Of a DNA stretch of 7,085 nucleotides, positions 1-6,403 are shown piece by piece. The notes beneath the pieces were generated by a model, which was given only the letters and a program-made list of their open reading frames with translations, made no database searches and was not told the DNA's origin. The stretch is taken from positions 1-7,085 of the forward strand of contig JAVWPP010000049.1 of NCBI GenBank assembly GCA_036635835.1. The letters are read 5' to 3'. A program made the position numbers and the translations under genes. This DNA comes from JAVWPP01 sp036635835 (GTDB lineage: Bacteria > Bacillota > Clostridia > TANB77 > CAG-465). Numbering within the stretch: position 1 is the first letter of the stretch; every line of letters begins with the position of its first letter.

Positions 1-7
1 CTTTATG

Positions 8-85
8 TTTTTTATTTTTATTTTTATTTTTATTTTTATTTTTATTTTTATTTTTCTTTTTTTATTTTTCTTTTTTTATTTCATA
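8..85. repeat. T-rich hexamer array (TTTTTA type)
   Basis: Single A residues recur every 6 bases from 14 to 50 (14, 20, 26, 32, 38, 44, 50) in an otherwise pure T tract. This is followed by two 14-bp periods starting with C at 56 and 70. On the minus strand it reads as repeated AAAAAT. It lies downstream of the terminator of the 162-aa gene and has no coding potential. It is probably a slippage-prone simple repeat; no function is visible. The stretch 86-170 is plain AT-rich sequence in which I see nothing. Confidence 0.9.
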
Positions 86-170
86 TATATATTACCTTAT
101 TACTGTATATATTTCAATATTGTTTCTATATTTAATGCTTTAAACGTATATATTTTCTATTGAAAAAAGC

Positions 171-197
171 AAAAAAAGAAGTTAGCAATTGCTAACT
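171..197 (-). terminator. Rho-independent terminator of the 162-aa gene
   Basis: A perfect 18-bp palindrome at 180-197 (half-site AGTTAGCAA) would fold into a 6-7 bp stem around the central AATT. On the minus strand it is followed at once by TCTTTTTTTGC, a good U-tract. It starts 11 bases after the stop codon of the gene at 209-697, in the right orientation. Confidence 0.85.
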
Positions 198-208
198 CTT
201 AATTTGTT

Positions 209-697
209 TTAGTCATCATTTATTAACTTAAACCATATAACGTCATATGATTCTTCCTGCGTTGTTGTTATAAGCTCATATCCCATGTTTTTATATTTCA
301 TTTTTAGTTCTTCATATCTTTTTGTTTTTAAACTGTATGGTAATTCTATTAATAGTTTTTCTTGCTTAAATAATTCTTTTACAAGTACTATATTTATATT
401 TTCAAGGATAACATCCATGCTAGCTATTTCATAGCCATTACTTGTATATTCCATTAAATCTTTAAATATATCTTGTACTAAAGTTTCTTTTTTAGCTATA
501 AACACTTTTTTAATATAATTACCAACATACTTAGTACTTTCTTCATCTAGTTTGCTAAGCCGCATGTTTACTTTTTTATATGCTTCTTCTATTTTAGTTA
601 TTCTATATTTTTCATCATATAGTGGTTTAAATTCTTTGTATACTTCACTTGCTGTTTGATTTACTCTAAACACTAATATTTTTTCTGTTTTTCTCAT
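209..697 (-). CDS. Hypothetical 162-aa soluble protein
   Basis: I do not recognise this family. The protein is rich in Lys and Glu, and has no signal peptide or membrane segment, so it is probably cytoplasmic. Two stretches resemble each other: about residues 76-108 (with NGYEI followed by a hydrophobic strand) and about 127-158 (with MGYELI followed by a hydrophobic strand). This 'helix, G-Y/W-E-h, strand' pattern is loosely like DUF4177-type small domains and suggests an internal duplication; that is inference only. The ATG at 697 is preceded by AAAGGAGC at 715-708, a slightly long spacing. The gene has its own promoter (755-783) and terminator (171-197), so it is monocistronic. Its neighbours give no functional clue. 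Confidence 0.8.
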   Translation of the reverse strand: MRKTEKILVFRVNQTASEVYKEFKPLYDEKYRITKIEEAYKKVNMRLSKLDEESTKYVGNYIKKVFIAKKETLVQDIFKDLMEYTSNGYEIASMDVILENINIVLVKELFKQEKLLIELPYSLKTKRYEELKMKYKNMGYELITTTQEESYDVIWFKLINDD

Positions 698-710
698 ATA
701 TACGCACGCT

Positions 711-733
711 CCTTTGAAAAATTTTTTTCAAGG
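711..733 (-). promoter_or_regulatory. Leader hairpin overlapping the RBS of the 162-aa gene
   Basis: In the roughly 50-nt leader, the minus strand reads CCTTGAAAAA, AA, then TTTTTCAAAGG. The arms pair over 10 bp if one A is bulged. The AAAGG of the 3' arm is the first part of the Shine-Dalgarno sequence AAAGGAG, so folding could partly hide the ribosome binding site. The stem is mostly A-T, hence weak, and this may be a chance feature of AT-rich DNA. Confidence 0.4.
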
Positions 734-754
734 TTATATTTTTTATATAAATAG

Positions 755-783
755 ATTATATCATAATGAGGGAATATTTGCAA
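755..783 (-). promoter_or_regulatory. Sigma-A promoter with extended -10 for the 162-aa gene
   Basis: On the minus strand there is a -35-like TTGCAA (783-778), a 17-base spacer and a perfect -10 TATAAT (760-755). The base triplet before the -10 is TGA, giving the extended TGnTATAAT form. The predicted start lies near 748, which leaves a leader of about 50 nt before the ATG at 697. Confidence 0.8.
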
Positions 784-821
784 GTTAATTTAACATAATT
801 GTATATTCTATTTACATTTAC

Positions 822-853
822 TATCTAATTTGCATATCTAATTTGCATATCTA
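822..853. repeat. 13-bp tandem duplication at the end of the PEBP gene
   Basis: The unit TATCTAATTTGCA occurs at 822-834 and 835-847, followed by a partial third copy TATCTA (848-853). The stop codon of the PEBP-like gene (838-840) lies in the second copy, so the extra copy falls in the 3' untranslated side and does not change the protein. Confidence 0.9.
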
Positions 854-1317
854 CCGCTAAGCTTTCCTATAGCTAAAACATGTCCTTCTACTTTTTCCAT
901 AAGCTCTTCCTTACTAAAACCATTTTCTACATCTAGCTCTACGTCTAAAGCATACACCGTAAGCACATATGTATGCTCAGCATCTTCTGGCGCAGGCCCG
1001 CCATATCTAGAAGCTTCCTCTTTAGCAAACCCGCATTTTTCATGCCAGCTATTTGCTCCTTGTATAAACTTAGCCGCCTTGCTCTCATCTTCCTCTACAG
1101 AAAGCTTTTTTAAATTAGCACAAATCCAGTGCACAAACTCGCCTTCTGCAGCCTCTTTATCTTCTAAAATAAAGGCAAAAGTTTTAGTTTCTTTAGGGGC
1201 GTCCATAATGCTAAACGGCATAGAAAAAGTAGGCATATCTTTGATAAACTCAGTTCCTCTTTTACCGTACTCATCTCCTAGCACGCCTTTTATAACAGCA
1301 AAAGAAATTATCTTCAT
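838..1317 (-). CDS. YbhB/YbcL-type PEBP (Raf kinase inhibitor-like) protein
   Basis: This 159-aa protein is a full-length bacterial member of the phosphatidylethanolamine-binding protein family, a cytoplasmic beta fold with a small anion-binding pocket. Visible marks are the FVHW motif at 61-64, the Y-G-G-P-A-P segment at 105-110 followed by H115-T-Y and YALD at 122-125, and the C-terminal GHVLAIGKLSGRY at 145-157. The usual D-P-D-A of the pocket is changed to E-D-K-E-A (52-56), which keeps two acidic residues but loses the Pro. The molecular role of bacterial members is mostly unknown, so none is assigned. The ATG at 1317 overlaps the stop codon of the upstream gene as ATGA, and a strong GGAGGTG lies just upstream inside that gene, so the two are translationally coupled. 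No clear terminator hairpin is seen after the stop. Confidence 0.93.
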   Translation of the reverse strand: MKIISFAVIKGVLGDEYGKRGTEFIKDMPTFSMPFSIMDAPKETKTFAFILEDKEAAEGEFVHWICANLKKLSVEEDESKAAKFIQGANSWHEKCGFAKEEASRYGGPAPEDAEHTYVLTVYALDVELDVENGFSKEELMEKVEGHVLAIGKLSGRYAN

Positions 1318-1901
1318 AATGCACCTCCGTAGTTTACTCTCTCGTCGTAAACTCTTCTTTTAAATCTATGTATTCTTTCTATGGTTATCTCTAAAGGTTC
1401 TTCTAAAAGTGCTTCTGGTATAGCTATAGATACTCCGTTTTCCATTACGTTTTCTTTTATTAGCTCTGCTTTAAATACTGAGCAGCTTTTGCAAAGTTCT
1501 TCTACGTTTATAACCCAGATGCCTAAGTAGTTTCTACAGTCAAAGCCCGTGTCTTTTTGGAATGGGGCTATTTTCTCTATGTTGTCCCACGGTATAAATC
1601 CAACGCTAAGTGGTCCGCCTTCTATTATTCCGTCTTCGTTTAACTGTAGTACTGGTTTTGTTTTTATTAGCTTTATAAAGGCATTTATAGTTGTTCCCCA
1701 AAATATAAAGGCGGCAAAGGCCATTATGTAGGTGAATATTTTTACATCTAACTGGCTAAATTTAAGTGAGTCATAGTTTATAGCTCCTAGAAAAGATAGT
1801 ATGGCTATTCTTGTTGCTATTATTGCAAATATTACTCCTATAATTGTTAGGATGGATAGCTGTATTTTGTTTTGATACATTTTAATTTGTTTTTTTCTCA
1901 T
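1314..1901 (-). CDS. STM3941-like two-helix membrane protein
   Basis: This 195-aa protein has a basic N-terminus, two transmembrane helices at about residues 14-38 and 54-77, and a cytoplasmic C-terminal domain. The domain begins with LNEDGII (87-93) followed by SVGFIPWDNI (99-108). This matches the pattern I know from STM3941-family proteins and from bacterial PH-like domains placed after a helical hairpin (an 'h-D-E-x-G-I ... I-P-W-x-x-I' core). Function is unknown; the assignment rests on motif memory. The ATG at 1901 has AAGGAG at 1914-1909 with a 7-base spacing. It is the first gene of a pair with the PEBP-like protein, which overlaps it by 4 bases. The promoter is either near 2063 or lost in the gap upstream. 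Confidence 0.78.
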   Translation of the reverse strand: MRKKQIKMYQNKIQLSILTIIGVIFAIIATRIAILSFLGAINYDSLKFSQLDVKIFTYIMAFAAFIFWGTTINAFIKLIKTKPVLQLNEDGIIEGGPLSVGFIPWDNIEKIAPFQKDTGFDCRNYLGIWVINVEELCKSCSVFKAELIKENVMENGVSIAIPEALLEEPLEITIERIHRFKRRVYDERVNYGGAL

Positions 1902-1941
1902 GCGTAATCTCCTTGCTTTTTTAGAAACATATGAAAAAGTT

Positions 1942-2041
1942 NNNNNNNNNNNNNNNNNNNNNNNNNNNNNNNNNNNNNNNNNNNNNNNNNNNNNNNNNNN
2001 NNNNNNNNNNNNNNNNNNNNNNNNNNNNNNNNNNNNNNNNN
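1942..2041. other. Assembly gap of exactly 100 N
   Basis: Exactly 100 unknown bases, a common placeholder length for a gap of unknown size. The flanks share no obvious sequence, unlike the second gap. It hides the region just upstream of the STM3941-like gene, so the leader or promoter of that operon, or even a small gene, may be missing. Confidence 0.97.
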
Positions 2042-2062
2042 TTTATATATACTTTATATATT

Positions 2063-2068
2063 ATTATA
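2063..2068 (-). promoter_or_regulatory. Possible -10 box for the STM3941/PEBP operon
   Basis: A perfect TATAAT on the minus strand lies just after the ABC-F terminator and before the gap. No good -35 is found 16-18 bases upstream (the best is TACACT-like), and a TTGCTT sits too close at 12 bases. In AT-rich DNA this alone is weak evidence. Confidence 0.25.
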
Positions 2069-2095
2069 CTTAGCTTAAAAAAGCAAGTGTAGAAA

Positions 2096-2128
2096 GGCAT
2101 AAAAAAGTAGCATTTTACTGCTACTTTT
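2096..2128 (-). terminator. Rho-independent terminator of the ABC-F operon
   Basis: A perfect 10-bp stem, AAAAGTAGCA at 2103-2112 with TGCTACTTTT at 2119-2128, closes a 6-base loop. On the minus strand the stem runs into a TTTTTT tract (six T) and then ATGCC. It sits 13 bases after the stop codon of the ABC-F gene, in the correct direction. Confidence 0.92.
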
Positions 2129-2141
2129 ATATATTATATTA

Positions 2142-3752
2142 TTACTCAGATATTTCATCTTTTGCTGCACTTTTGTTTTTGTTTAAATATTCGTCATATG
2201 TGCCTCTATGATCGCTTATACCGTTTTCTTTAATAAGGATTATTCTATTTGCTATAGTTTCTACAAACTGGTGATCGTGAGAAACAAATAGTAATTCTCC
2301 TGTAAATCTTTCTAGTCCGTTATTTACTGAAGTTATAGACTCAAGGTCTAAATGGTTAGTAGGCTCATCCATTATTAGAAAGTTTGGTCCTTCTAACATA
2401 CATTTAGAAAGCATACATCTAGCTTTTTCTCCTCCTGAAAGGACATTTACTTTTTTAAGTGCTTCTTCTCCGCTAAATAGCATTCTTCCTAGGAATCCTC
2501 TAATTATTGATTCGTCGTTATCTTTATAGTACTGAGCTATCCATTCTACAAGTGTTTCATTTCCAGTAAAGTACTCTGTGTTATCGTTTGGATTGTATGA
2601 TGGTTTTATAGTTCTACCAAAATGGAAAGTTCCTTCGTCTGCTTTCATTTCTCCCATTAGAATTTTAAATAGGGTAGATTTAGCTATGCCGTTTGAACCA
2701 ACAAAAGCTATCTTATCTCCTTTGTTAACTTTGAAAGATATGTTGTTTAGGACTTTTACACCATCTATTGTTTTAGATATATTTTCTACTGTTAGAATTT
2801 CATTTCCAGATTCTCTTTCTGGTTTAAATTCTACGTATGGATATTTTCTAGAAGATGGTAATATTTCATCTAGCTCTATTTTTTCTAGTGTTTTCTTTCT
2901 AGAAGTTGCTTGCTTAGATTTAGAAGCGTTTGCACTAAATCTAGCTATAAAGTCTTGTAACTCTTTAATCTTGTCTTCTTTTTTCTTGTTAGATTCTTTA
3001 GCTTGTCTTAAAGCTAGCTGACTAGATTCGTACCAGAAGTCGTAGTTACCAACGTATAGTTTTATTTTTCCATAGTCTACATCTGCTGTATGTGTACATA
3101 CTGTGTTTAGGAAATGTCTATCATGGGAAACAACTATAACGGTGTTCTCAAAATTGATTAGGAACTCTTCTAACCACTCTATTGCTGCTATGTCTAAATG
3201 GTTAGTAGGTTCATCTAGTAGCAAGATATCTGGGTTACCAAATAGGGCCTGCGCTAAAAGTATTTTTACTTTTTCAGAACCTGTAAGTTCTCTCATGTAT
3301 TTATAGTGCATGTCTACAGTTATTCCTAGTCCGTTTAATAGCTCTCCTGCTTCTGCTTCTGCCATCCAACCGTTCATTGACTCGAATTTTTCTGAAAGCT
3401 GTCCTACTTTTATTCCATCTTCGTCTGAAAAGTCTGCTTTTGCATATAGTTCATCCATTTGTTTTTTTATTTTATATAGTTTTTCATTTCCTCTTACAAC
3501 TGTATCTAAAACTTGTACATCGTCAAAAGCGAAGTGATCTTGTTTTAAGACTCTTATAGTTTCACCAGGTGCTGTTACTACTTCTCCTTGGCTTGGCTCT
3601 ATATCTCCAGATAGTATTTTTAAAAATGTAGACTTTCCTGCTCCGTTTGCTCCAATTAATCCGTAGCAATTGCCAGGTACAAATTTAATATTTACATCTT
3701 CAAATAATGTTCTTTTACCGAATCTTAATGTGATTCCATTTGCTTGTATCAT
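2142..3752 (-). CDS. ykpA: ABC-F ATPase of the YkpA/YbiT type
   Basis: This 536-aa soluble protein has two ABC ATPase domains and no membrane segment, the ABC-F plan of ribosome-associated translation factors that act at the E site. Domain 1 has Walker A GANGAGKST (34-42), Walker B LLLDEP (177-182) and the switch His210. The charged inter-domain linker is at about 240-305, with RFSANASKSKQATSRKK at 271-287, typical of YbiT/YkpA. Domain 2 has signature LSGGEK (438-443), Walker B IMDEP (460-464) and His492. Both catalytic Glu (181 and 463) are present. Two sites deviate: signature 1 reads LTGSEK (156-161), and Walker A 2 reads GSNGIAKST with Ala357 in place of Gly. From memory, Bacillus YkpA is also degenerate at both sites, so this looks like a lineage trait. 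The substrate state or stress it serves is unknown; it could be general or antibiotic-related. The ATG at 3752 follows AAAGGAG, and it is second in an operon, 18 bp after the 565-aa gene. Confidence 0.96.
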   Translation of the reverse strand: MIQANGITLRFGKRTLFEDVNIKFVPGNCYGLIGANGAGKSTFLKILSGDIEPSQGEVVTAPGETIRVLKQDHFAFDDVQVLDTVVRGNEKLYKIKKQMDELYAKADFSDEDGIKVGQLSEKFESMNGWMAEAEAGELLNGLGITVDMHYKYMRELTGSEKVKILLAQALFGNPDILLLDEPTNHLDIAAIEWLEEFLINFENTVIVVSHDRHFLNTVCTHTADVDYGKIKLYVGNYDFWYESSQLALRQAKESNKKKEDKIKELQDFIARFSANASKSKQATSRKKTLEKIELDEILPSSRKYPYVEFKPERESGNEILTVENISKTIDGVKVLNNISFKVNKGDKIAFVGSNGIAKSTLFKILMGEMKADEGTFHFGRTIKPSYNPNDNTEYFTGNETLVEWIAQYYKDNDESIIRGFLGRMLFSGEEALKKVNVLSGGEKARCMLSKCMLEGPNFLIMDEPTNHLDLESITSVNNGLERFTGELLFVSHDHQFVETIANRIILIKENGISDHRGTYDEYLNKNKSAAKDEISE

Positions 3753-3770
3753 TTTATTTCTCCTTTAAAA

Positions 3771-5468
3771 TTATATTTCTTTATTATCTATTTCTTCTAC
3801 CATGCTGATTTTTGTATTTGTTTTATATACTTTAATTTCTACCATGTCTCCTACATTAGTTAGAGCTAACTCTTCTGAAAGAGCTGCTTTTGCTATGTAT
3901 ATTTTGTCTTTCATATCTTCTGCTGTAACTGCTGAGTCTTCTAGCATTATCTTGTATACAAGTTCATCTTTAACTCTTTCGCTTGCTATTCTTTTTACTT
4001 TTAAAGTTATAGCTGTAAGCGTTTCTGTTTTATTCTCATCTGCTACTTGTCCTGTTTCACCTATACTTTTTTTGTACGCTTTTAACGCAAGCTCAACTGT
4101 ATCTGCTGCTACAACTGTTGTATAGTCTTTTACAGAAACAAACGCATACTGCTTTATTAGGCCTTCTTTATCTTTAAGCGTCATAAAGTACGTTGGAACT
4201 GTATCTACATTAACTATAACAGGTGAAGAAGATTTGTAACCTAGATTTTGCACTTTACCTTCTGCTGACATAGATGCTGCATATTCTGTTGCTCCACCTA
4301 CATTGTATCTAGAAACCTTTTTAGTTTTCATATCTACGCTTACAAAGCCAGTTATGCTCTCGTCTGAACCTATGCTAGTTAGCCCTGTGAATAGGTAGCA
4401 TGTGTTACCGTTATATATGATGTTGCCTTTTTGAGACACTCTATATTTTCCGTAATTAGAGAAGTTGAATACTCCTTTTACATACTCTCCGCTATTTTGT
4501 AGCTGAGCAATTATGTATTCTTCTGGCTGCGCTCTATCTACCCATGCTGGTATGTCCTTTAGCTTATATTCTTTCATATCTCCTGTAGTAGCGTTTAGCG
4601 CAATTATGCCGCTAACTTCTGGAAGACCTAAAAACTTAGTGTTTTTGTATGTTGTAATTACCCAAAATGGAACGCCTTCTTCGTTTAGCTCGAAAGAATA
4701 GTCTACCATGCCTTGCATGTATGACTTGCTATATCTTGCTTTTCTTCTTATGTCTGTATTAAAGTATGAATTAGGCTGGTACTTTATTTTATGGTTTCCT
4801 ACAAACTCTACATCTCTTTGGTCTGTAGCTGAAACAATTATGTACCCAGGTGTTCCATCTATGTTATCTAACCATTTGAAAAATCCAGAATGCTCTAGTG
4901 GTACTACCCAAACTAGCTTTTCATTGTATATCTGTATAACTGGCTCGCCTGTTATAACCTGACTACCTAGAGACTGCTTTTCTCCAAGCTTTTTATCTGC
5001 TAGCTTTTCTGCAAGTAGCTGATCTACAACTGGAACTTTGTTTAAATCTAAGTTTTCGAACTCAGTTTTAAAATCTTTTTCTTCTATTTTTCCTATTTGG
5101 TTTTTATATTTGTTGCACATAAACAGTGGAGATGTTATAAATCCAAAGATTATGCTAATTATTATTGGAGAAGCCATAAGTATAATTGTAATTATATATT
5201 TATACTCATCTTTTTTGTCTTTTATTATTTTTATGTTTGTTACTTTGCTTTGCACTGCTCCTTTAAAGTCTGCTACTGAGAAGTATACAAGTATGGCTGC
5301 ACCTATTGCAAACATGTACATAGAAAGGGCTGCGTATCCTTCGTTATATAGCGGGTTTAGAGTTATTCCTGTCATATACTGAAATATTCCTAGCATAACT
5401 GTAATTAAAATTATAGCTAGTATTAAGCAAATATTATTTTTATTTTTTATGTTTTTTATATTTTTCAT
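3771..5468 (-). CDS. 565-aa membrane-anchored protein of unknown function
   Basis: The N-terminus is Lys/Asn-rich and is followed by three predicted transmembrane helices at about 12-34, 44-66 and 90-113. The loop at 69-90 is strongly basic, so by the positive-inside rule the roughly 450-residue C-terminal part is exported and sits outside the membrane. That part has segments that look like PepSY-type repeats: TPGYIIVSATDQRDVEFV (about 206-223) and, later, ALNATTGDMKEYKL followed by IPAWVDR. The C-terminal 75 residues look like a separate small beta-rich domain (LKVKRIASERV onward). No catalytic motif is visible. The start at 5468 is supported by AAAGGAG (5480-5474) and a near-consensus promoter only about 18 nt upstream. 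It is followed after 18 bp by the ABC-F gene, so the two are co-transcribed; a functional tie is only a guess. Confidence 0.88.
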   Translation of the reverse strand: MKNIKNIKNKNNICLILAIILITVMLGIFQYMTGITLNPLYNEGYAALSMYMFAIGAAILVYFSVADFKGAVQSKVTNIKIIKDKKDEYKYIITIILMASPIIISIIFGFITSPLFMCNKYKNQIGKIEEKDFKTEFENLDLNKVPVVDQLLAEKLADKKLGEKQSLGSQVITGEPVIQIYNEKLVWVVPLEHSGFFKWLDNIDGTPGYIIVSATDQRDVEFVGNHKIKYQPNSYFNTDIRRKARYSKSYMQGMVDYSFELNEEGVPFWVITTYKNTKFLGLPEVSGIIALNATTGDMKEYKLKDIPAWVDRAQPEEYIIAQLQNSGEYVKGVFNFSNYGKYRVSQKGNIIYNGNTCYLFTGLTSIGSDESITGFVSVDMKTKKVSRYNVGGATEYAASMSAEGKVQNLGYKSSSPVIVNVDTVPTYFMTLKDKEGLIKQYAFVSVKDYTTVVAADTVELALKAYKKSIGETGQVADENKTETLTAITLKVKRIASERVKDELVYKIMLEDSAVTAEDMKDKIYIAKAALSEELALTNVGDMVEIKVYKTNTKISMVEEIDNKEI

Positions 5469-5475
5469 TTTTTCT

Positions 5476-5530
5476 CCTTTATTGTCCTATGTATTATACC
5501 ATGAAAGCTTTGTTTTTTCAAGGATTGTGG
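5476..5530. repeat. 55-bp exact duplication flanking the gap, copy 1
   Basis: These 55 bases are identical to 5631-5685. Copy 1 ends exactly at the gap and copy 2 begins exactly after it. This is the pattern left when two contigs sharing a terminal k-mer are joined by a placeholder gap. The duplication is therefore likely an assembly artefact. Confidence 0.95.
5493..5521 (-). promoter_or_regulatory. Strong sigma-A promoter of the 565-aa/ABC-F operon
   Basis: On the minus strand: -35 TTGAAA (5521-5516), spacer of exactly 17 bases, -10 TATAAT (5498-5493). The predicted start near 5486 leaves a leader of only about 18 nt, almost entirely the ribosome binding site. The same promoter reappears at 5648-5676 in the duplicated 55 bases across the gap; probably only one copy exists. 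Confidence 0.9.
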
Positions 5531-5630
5531 NNNNNNNNNNNNNNNNNNNNNNNNNNNNNNNNNNNNNNNNNNNNNNNNNNNNNNNNNNNNNNNNNNNNNN
5601 NNNNNNNNNNNNNNNNNNNNNNNNNNNNNN
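5531..5630. other. Assembly gap of 100 N, probably false
   Basis: Exactly 100 N between two identical 55-bp flanks. If the flanks are the overlapping ends of adjacent contigs, the true gap length is zero and the sequence should continue from 5530 directly to 5686. Confidence 0.95.
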
Positions 5631-5685
5631 CCTTTATTGTCCTATGTATTATACCATGAAAGCTTTGTTTTTTCAAGGATTGTGG
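5631..5685. repeat. 55-bp exact duplication flanking the gap, copy 2
   Basis: Identical to 5476-5530, including the TTGAAA and TATAAT boxes. Only outside this copy (from 5686, CGCGTTTATG) does new sequence begin. Between here and the terminator at 5743 the sequence is T-rich and shows no gene. Confidence 0.95.
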
Positions 5686-5742
5686 CGCGTTTATGTGATA
5701 TTTTGTTTTATTTTTTATTGTTTTATTTTTATAGATTAAAGC

Positions 5743-5778
5743 ATAAAAGCTAGATAAACTTAATTATCTAGCTTTTAT
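5743..5778 (-). terminator. Bidirectional-type terminator after the NUDIX gene
   Basis: A perfect 15-bp stem (5743-5757 with 5764-5778) encloses the 6-base loop ACTTAA. On the minus strand the core AGCTAGATAA stem is followed by TTTTATGCTTTAATC, serving the NUDIX gene that ends 30 bases earlier. On the plus strand it is followed by seven T, so it could also stop antisense transcription. Confidence 0.85.
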
Positions 5779-5807
5779 TTTTTTCTTTAAAACGTATCTA
5801 GCAACTT

Positions 5808-6284
5808 TTACGCGTTTAAATCGTTTTTAATTATATGTTTATATTCTTTTTTGCTATCTTGTAGGTATTCTTTTATACAGTCTGGTCTTAGATCTAAATT
5901 TTTTAGTTCATCTATTGCAAACCATTTAAAGATGTATTTTTCTCCTTCTATGCCGCAAAATTCTTCTTTTTGTAGGATTTCTGCGTCTTCTGGGTTTAAG
6001 ATATAGTAGAAAGCTATTTCGTGATATGAGATTTCTTTTAATTTAAAAAATGTTTCAGATGATAGAGCTAATTTATTTATGCTACATTTTATGCCTATTT
6101 CTTCTTCCATTTCGCGTATTAATGACTCTTCTGTGTTTTCCATCATCTCTACTCTTCCGCCTGGAAGTAGCCAAAAGTTGAAGTTACTTAGTCTATGCAG
6201 TAGTACTTTGCTTTTATCTTTGCTAAGTATAATTCCTCCAACTCTAAAATTGAATTTGTTGCTGTTTTCTAAATATGATATCAT
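5808..6284 (-). CDS. NUDIX hydrolase
   Basis: This 158-aa single-domain protein is a NUDIX hydrolase, a family that cleaves nucleoside diphosphates linked to another group using divalent metal. The Nudix box GX5EX7REUXEEXGU is complete at residues 43-65: Gly43, Glu49, Arg57-Glu58, Glu61-Glu62 and Gly64. It is preceded by FWLLPGG (37-43), the usual strand before the box. The strand FRVGGIIL (13-20) and the later SYHEIAFYY (86-94) fit MutT/ADP-ribose pyrophosphatase-like members. The exact substrate cannot be told from the sequence. The box has Met47-Met48 where many relatives have Pro-Gly, a mild deviation outside the metal ligands. The ATG at 6284 has AGAGG at 6297-6293, 8 bases upstream. The gene is alone between its own promoter (6345-6372) and terminator (5743-5778). 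Confidence 0.95.
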   Translation of the reverse strand: MISYLENSNKFNFRVGGIILSKDKSKVLLHRLSNFNFWLLPGGRVEMMENTEESLIREMEEEIGIKCSINKLALSSETFFKLKEISYHEIAFYYILNPEDAEILQKEEFCGIEGEKYIFKWFAIDELKNLDLRPDCIKEYLQDSKKEYKHIIKNDLNA

Positions 6285-6344
6285 TTGATCAACCTCTCTT
6301 CTCTTTAATTTTGCTTTTAAACTGTATTTGTTTGCATATTTTGT

Positions 6345-6372
6345 ATTATATCATAGTTTGAAAAAAATGCAA
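6345..6372 (-). promoter_or_regulatory. Extended -10 promoter of the NUDIX gene
   Basis: On the minus strand the extended -10 TGATATAAT lies at 6353-6345. A weak -35, TTGCAT (6372-6367), is 16 bases upstream. The element resembles the promoter at 755-783, which also has TTGCA and TGATATAAT. The predicted leader is about 54 nt. Confidence 0.75.
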
Positions 6373-6403
6373 AAGATTTTATGAAGTTTTTTATTTTTTT
6401 GTT

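Noticed and set aside
2578..3559. Several plus-strand frames inside the ABC-F gene
   Set aside because: They are antisense shadows of a well-supported gene, without ribosome binding sites or recognisable domains.
5449..5739. Plus-strand frame running across the second gap
   Set aside because: It is open only because unknown bases contain no stop codons, and it is antisense to the promoter and start of the 565-aa gene.
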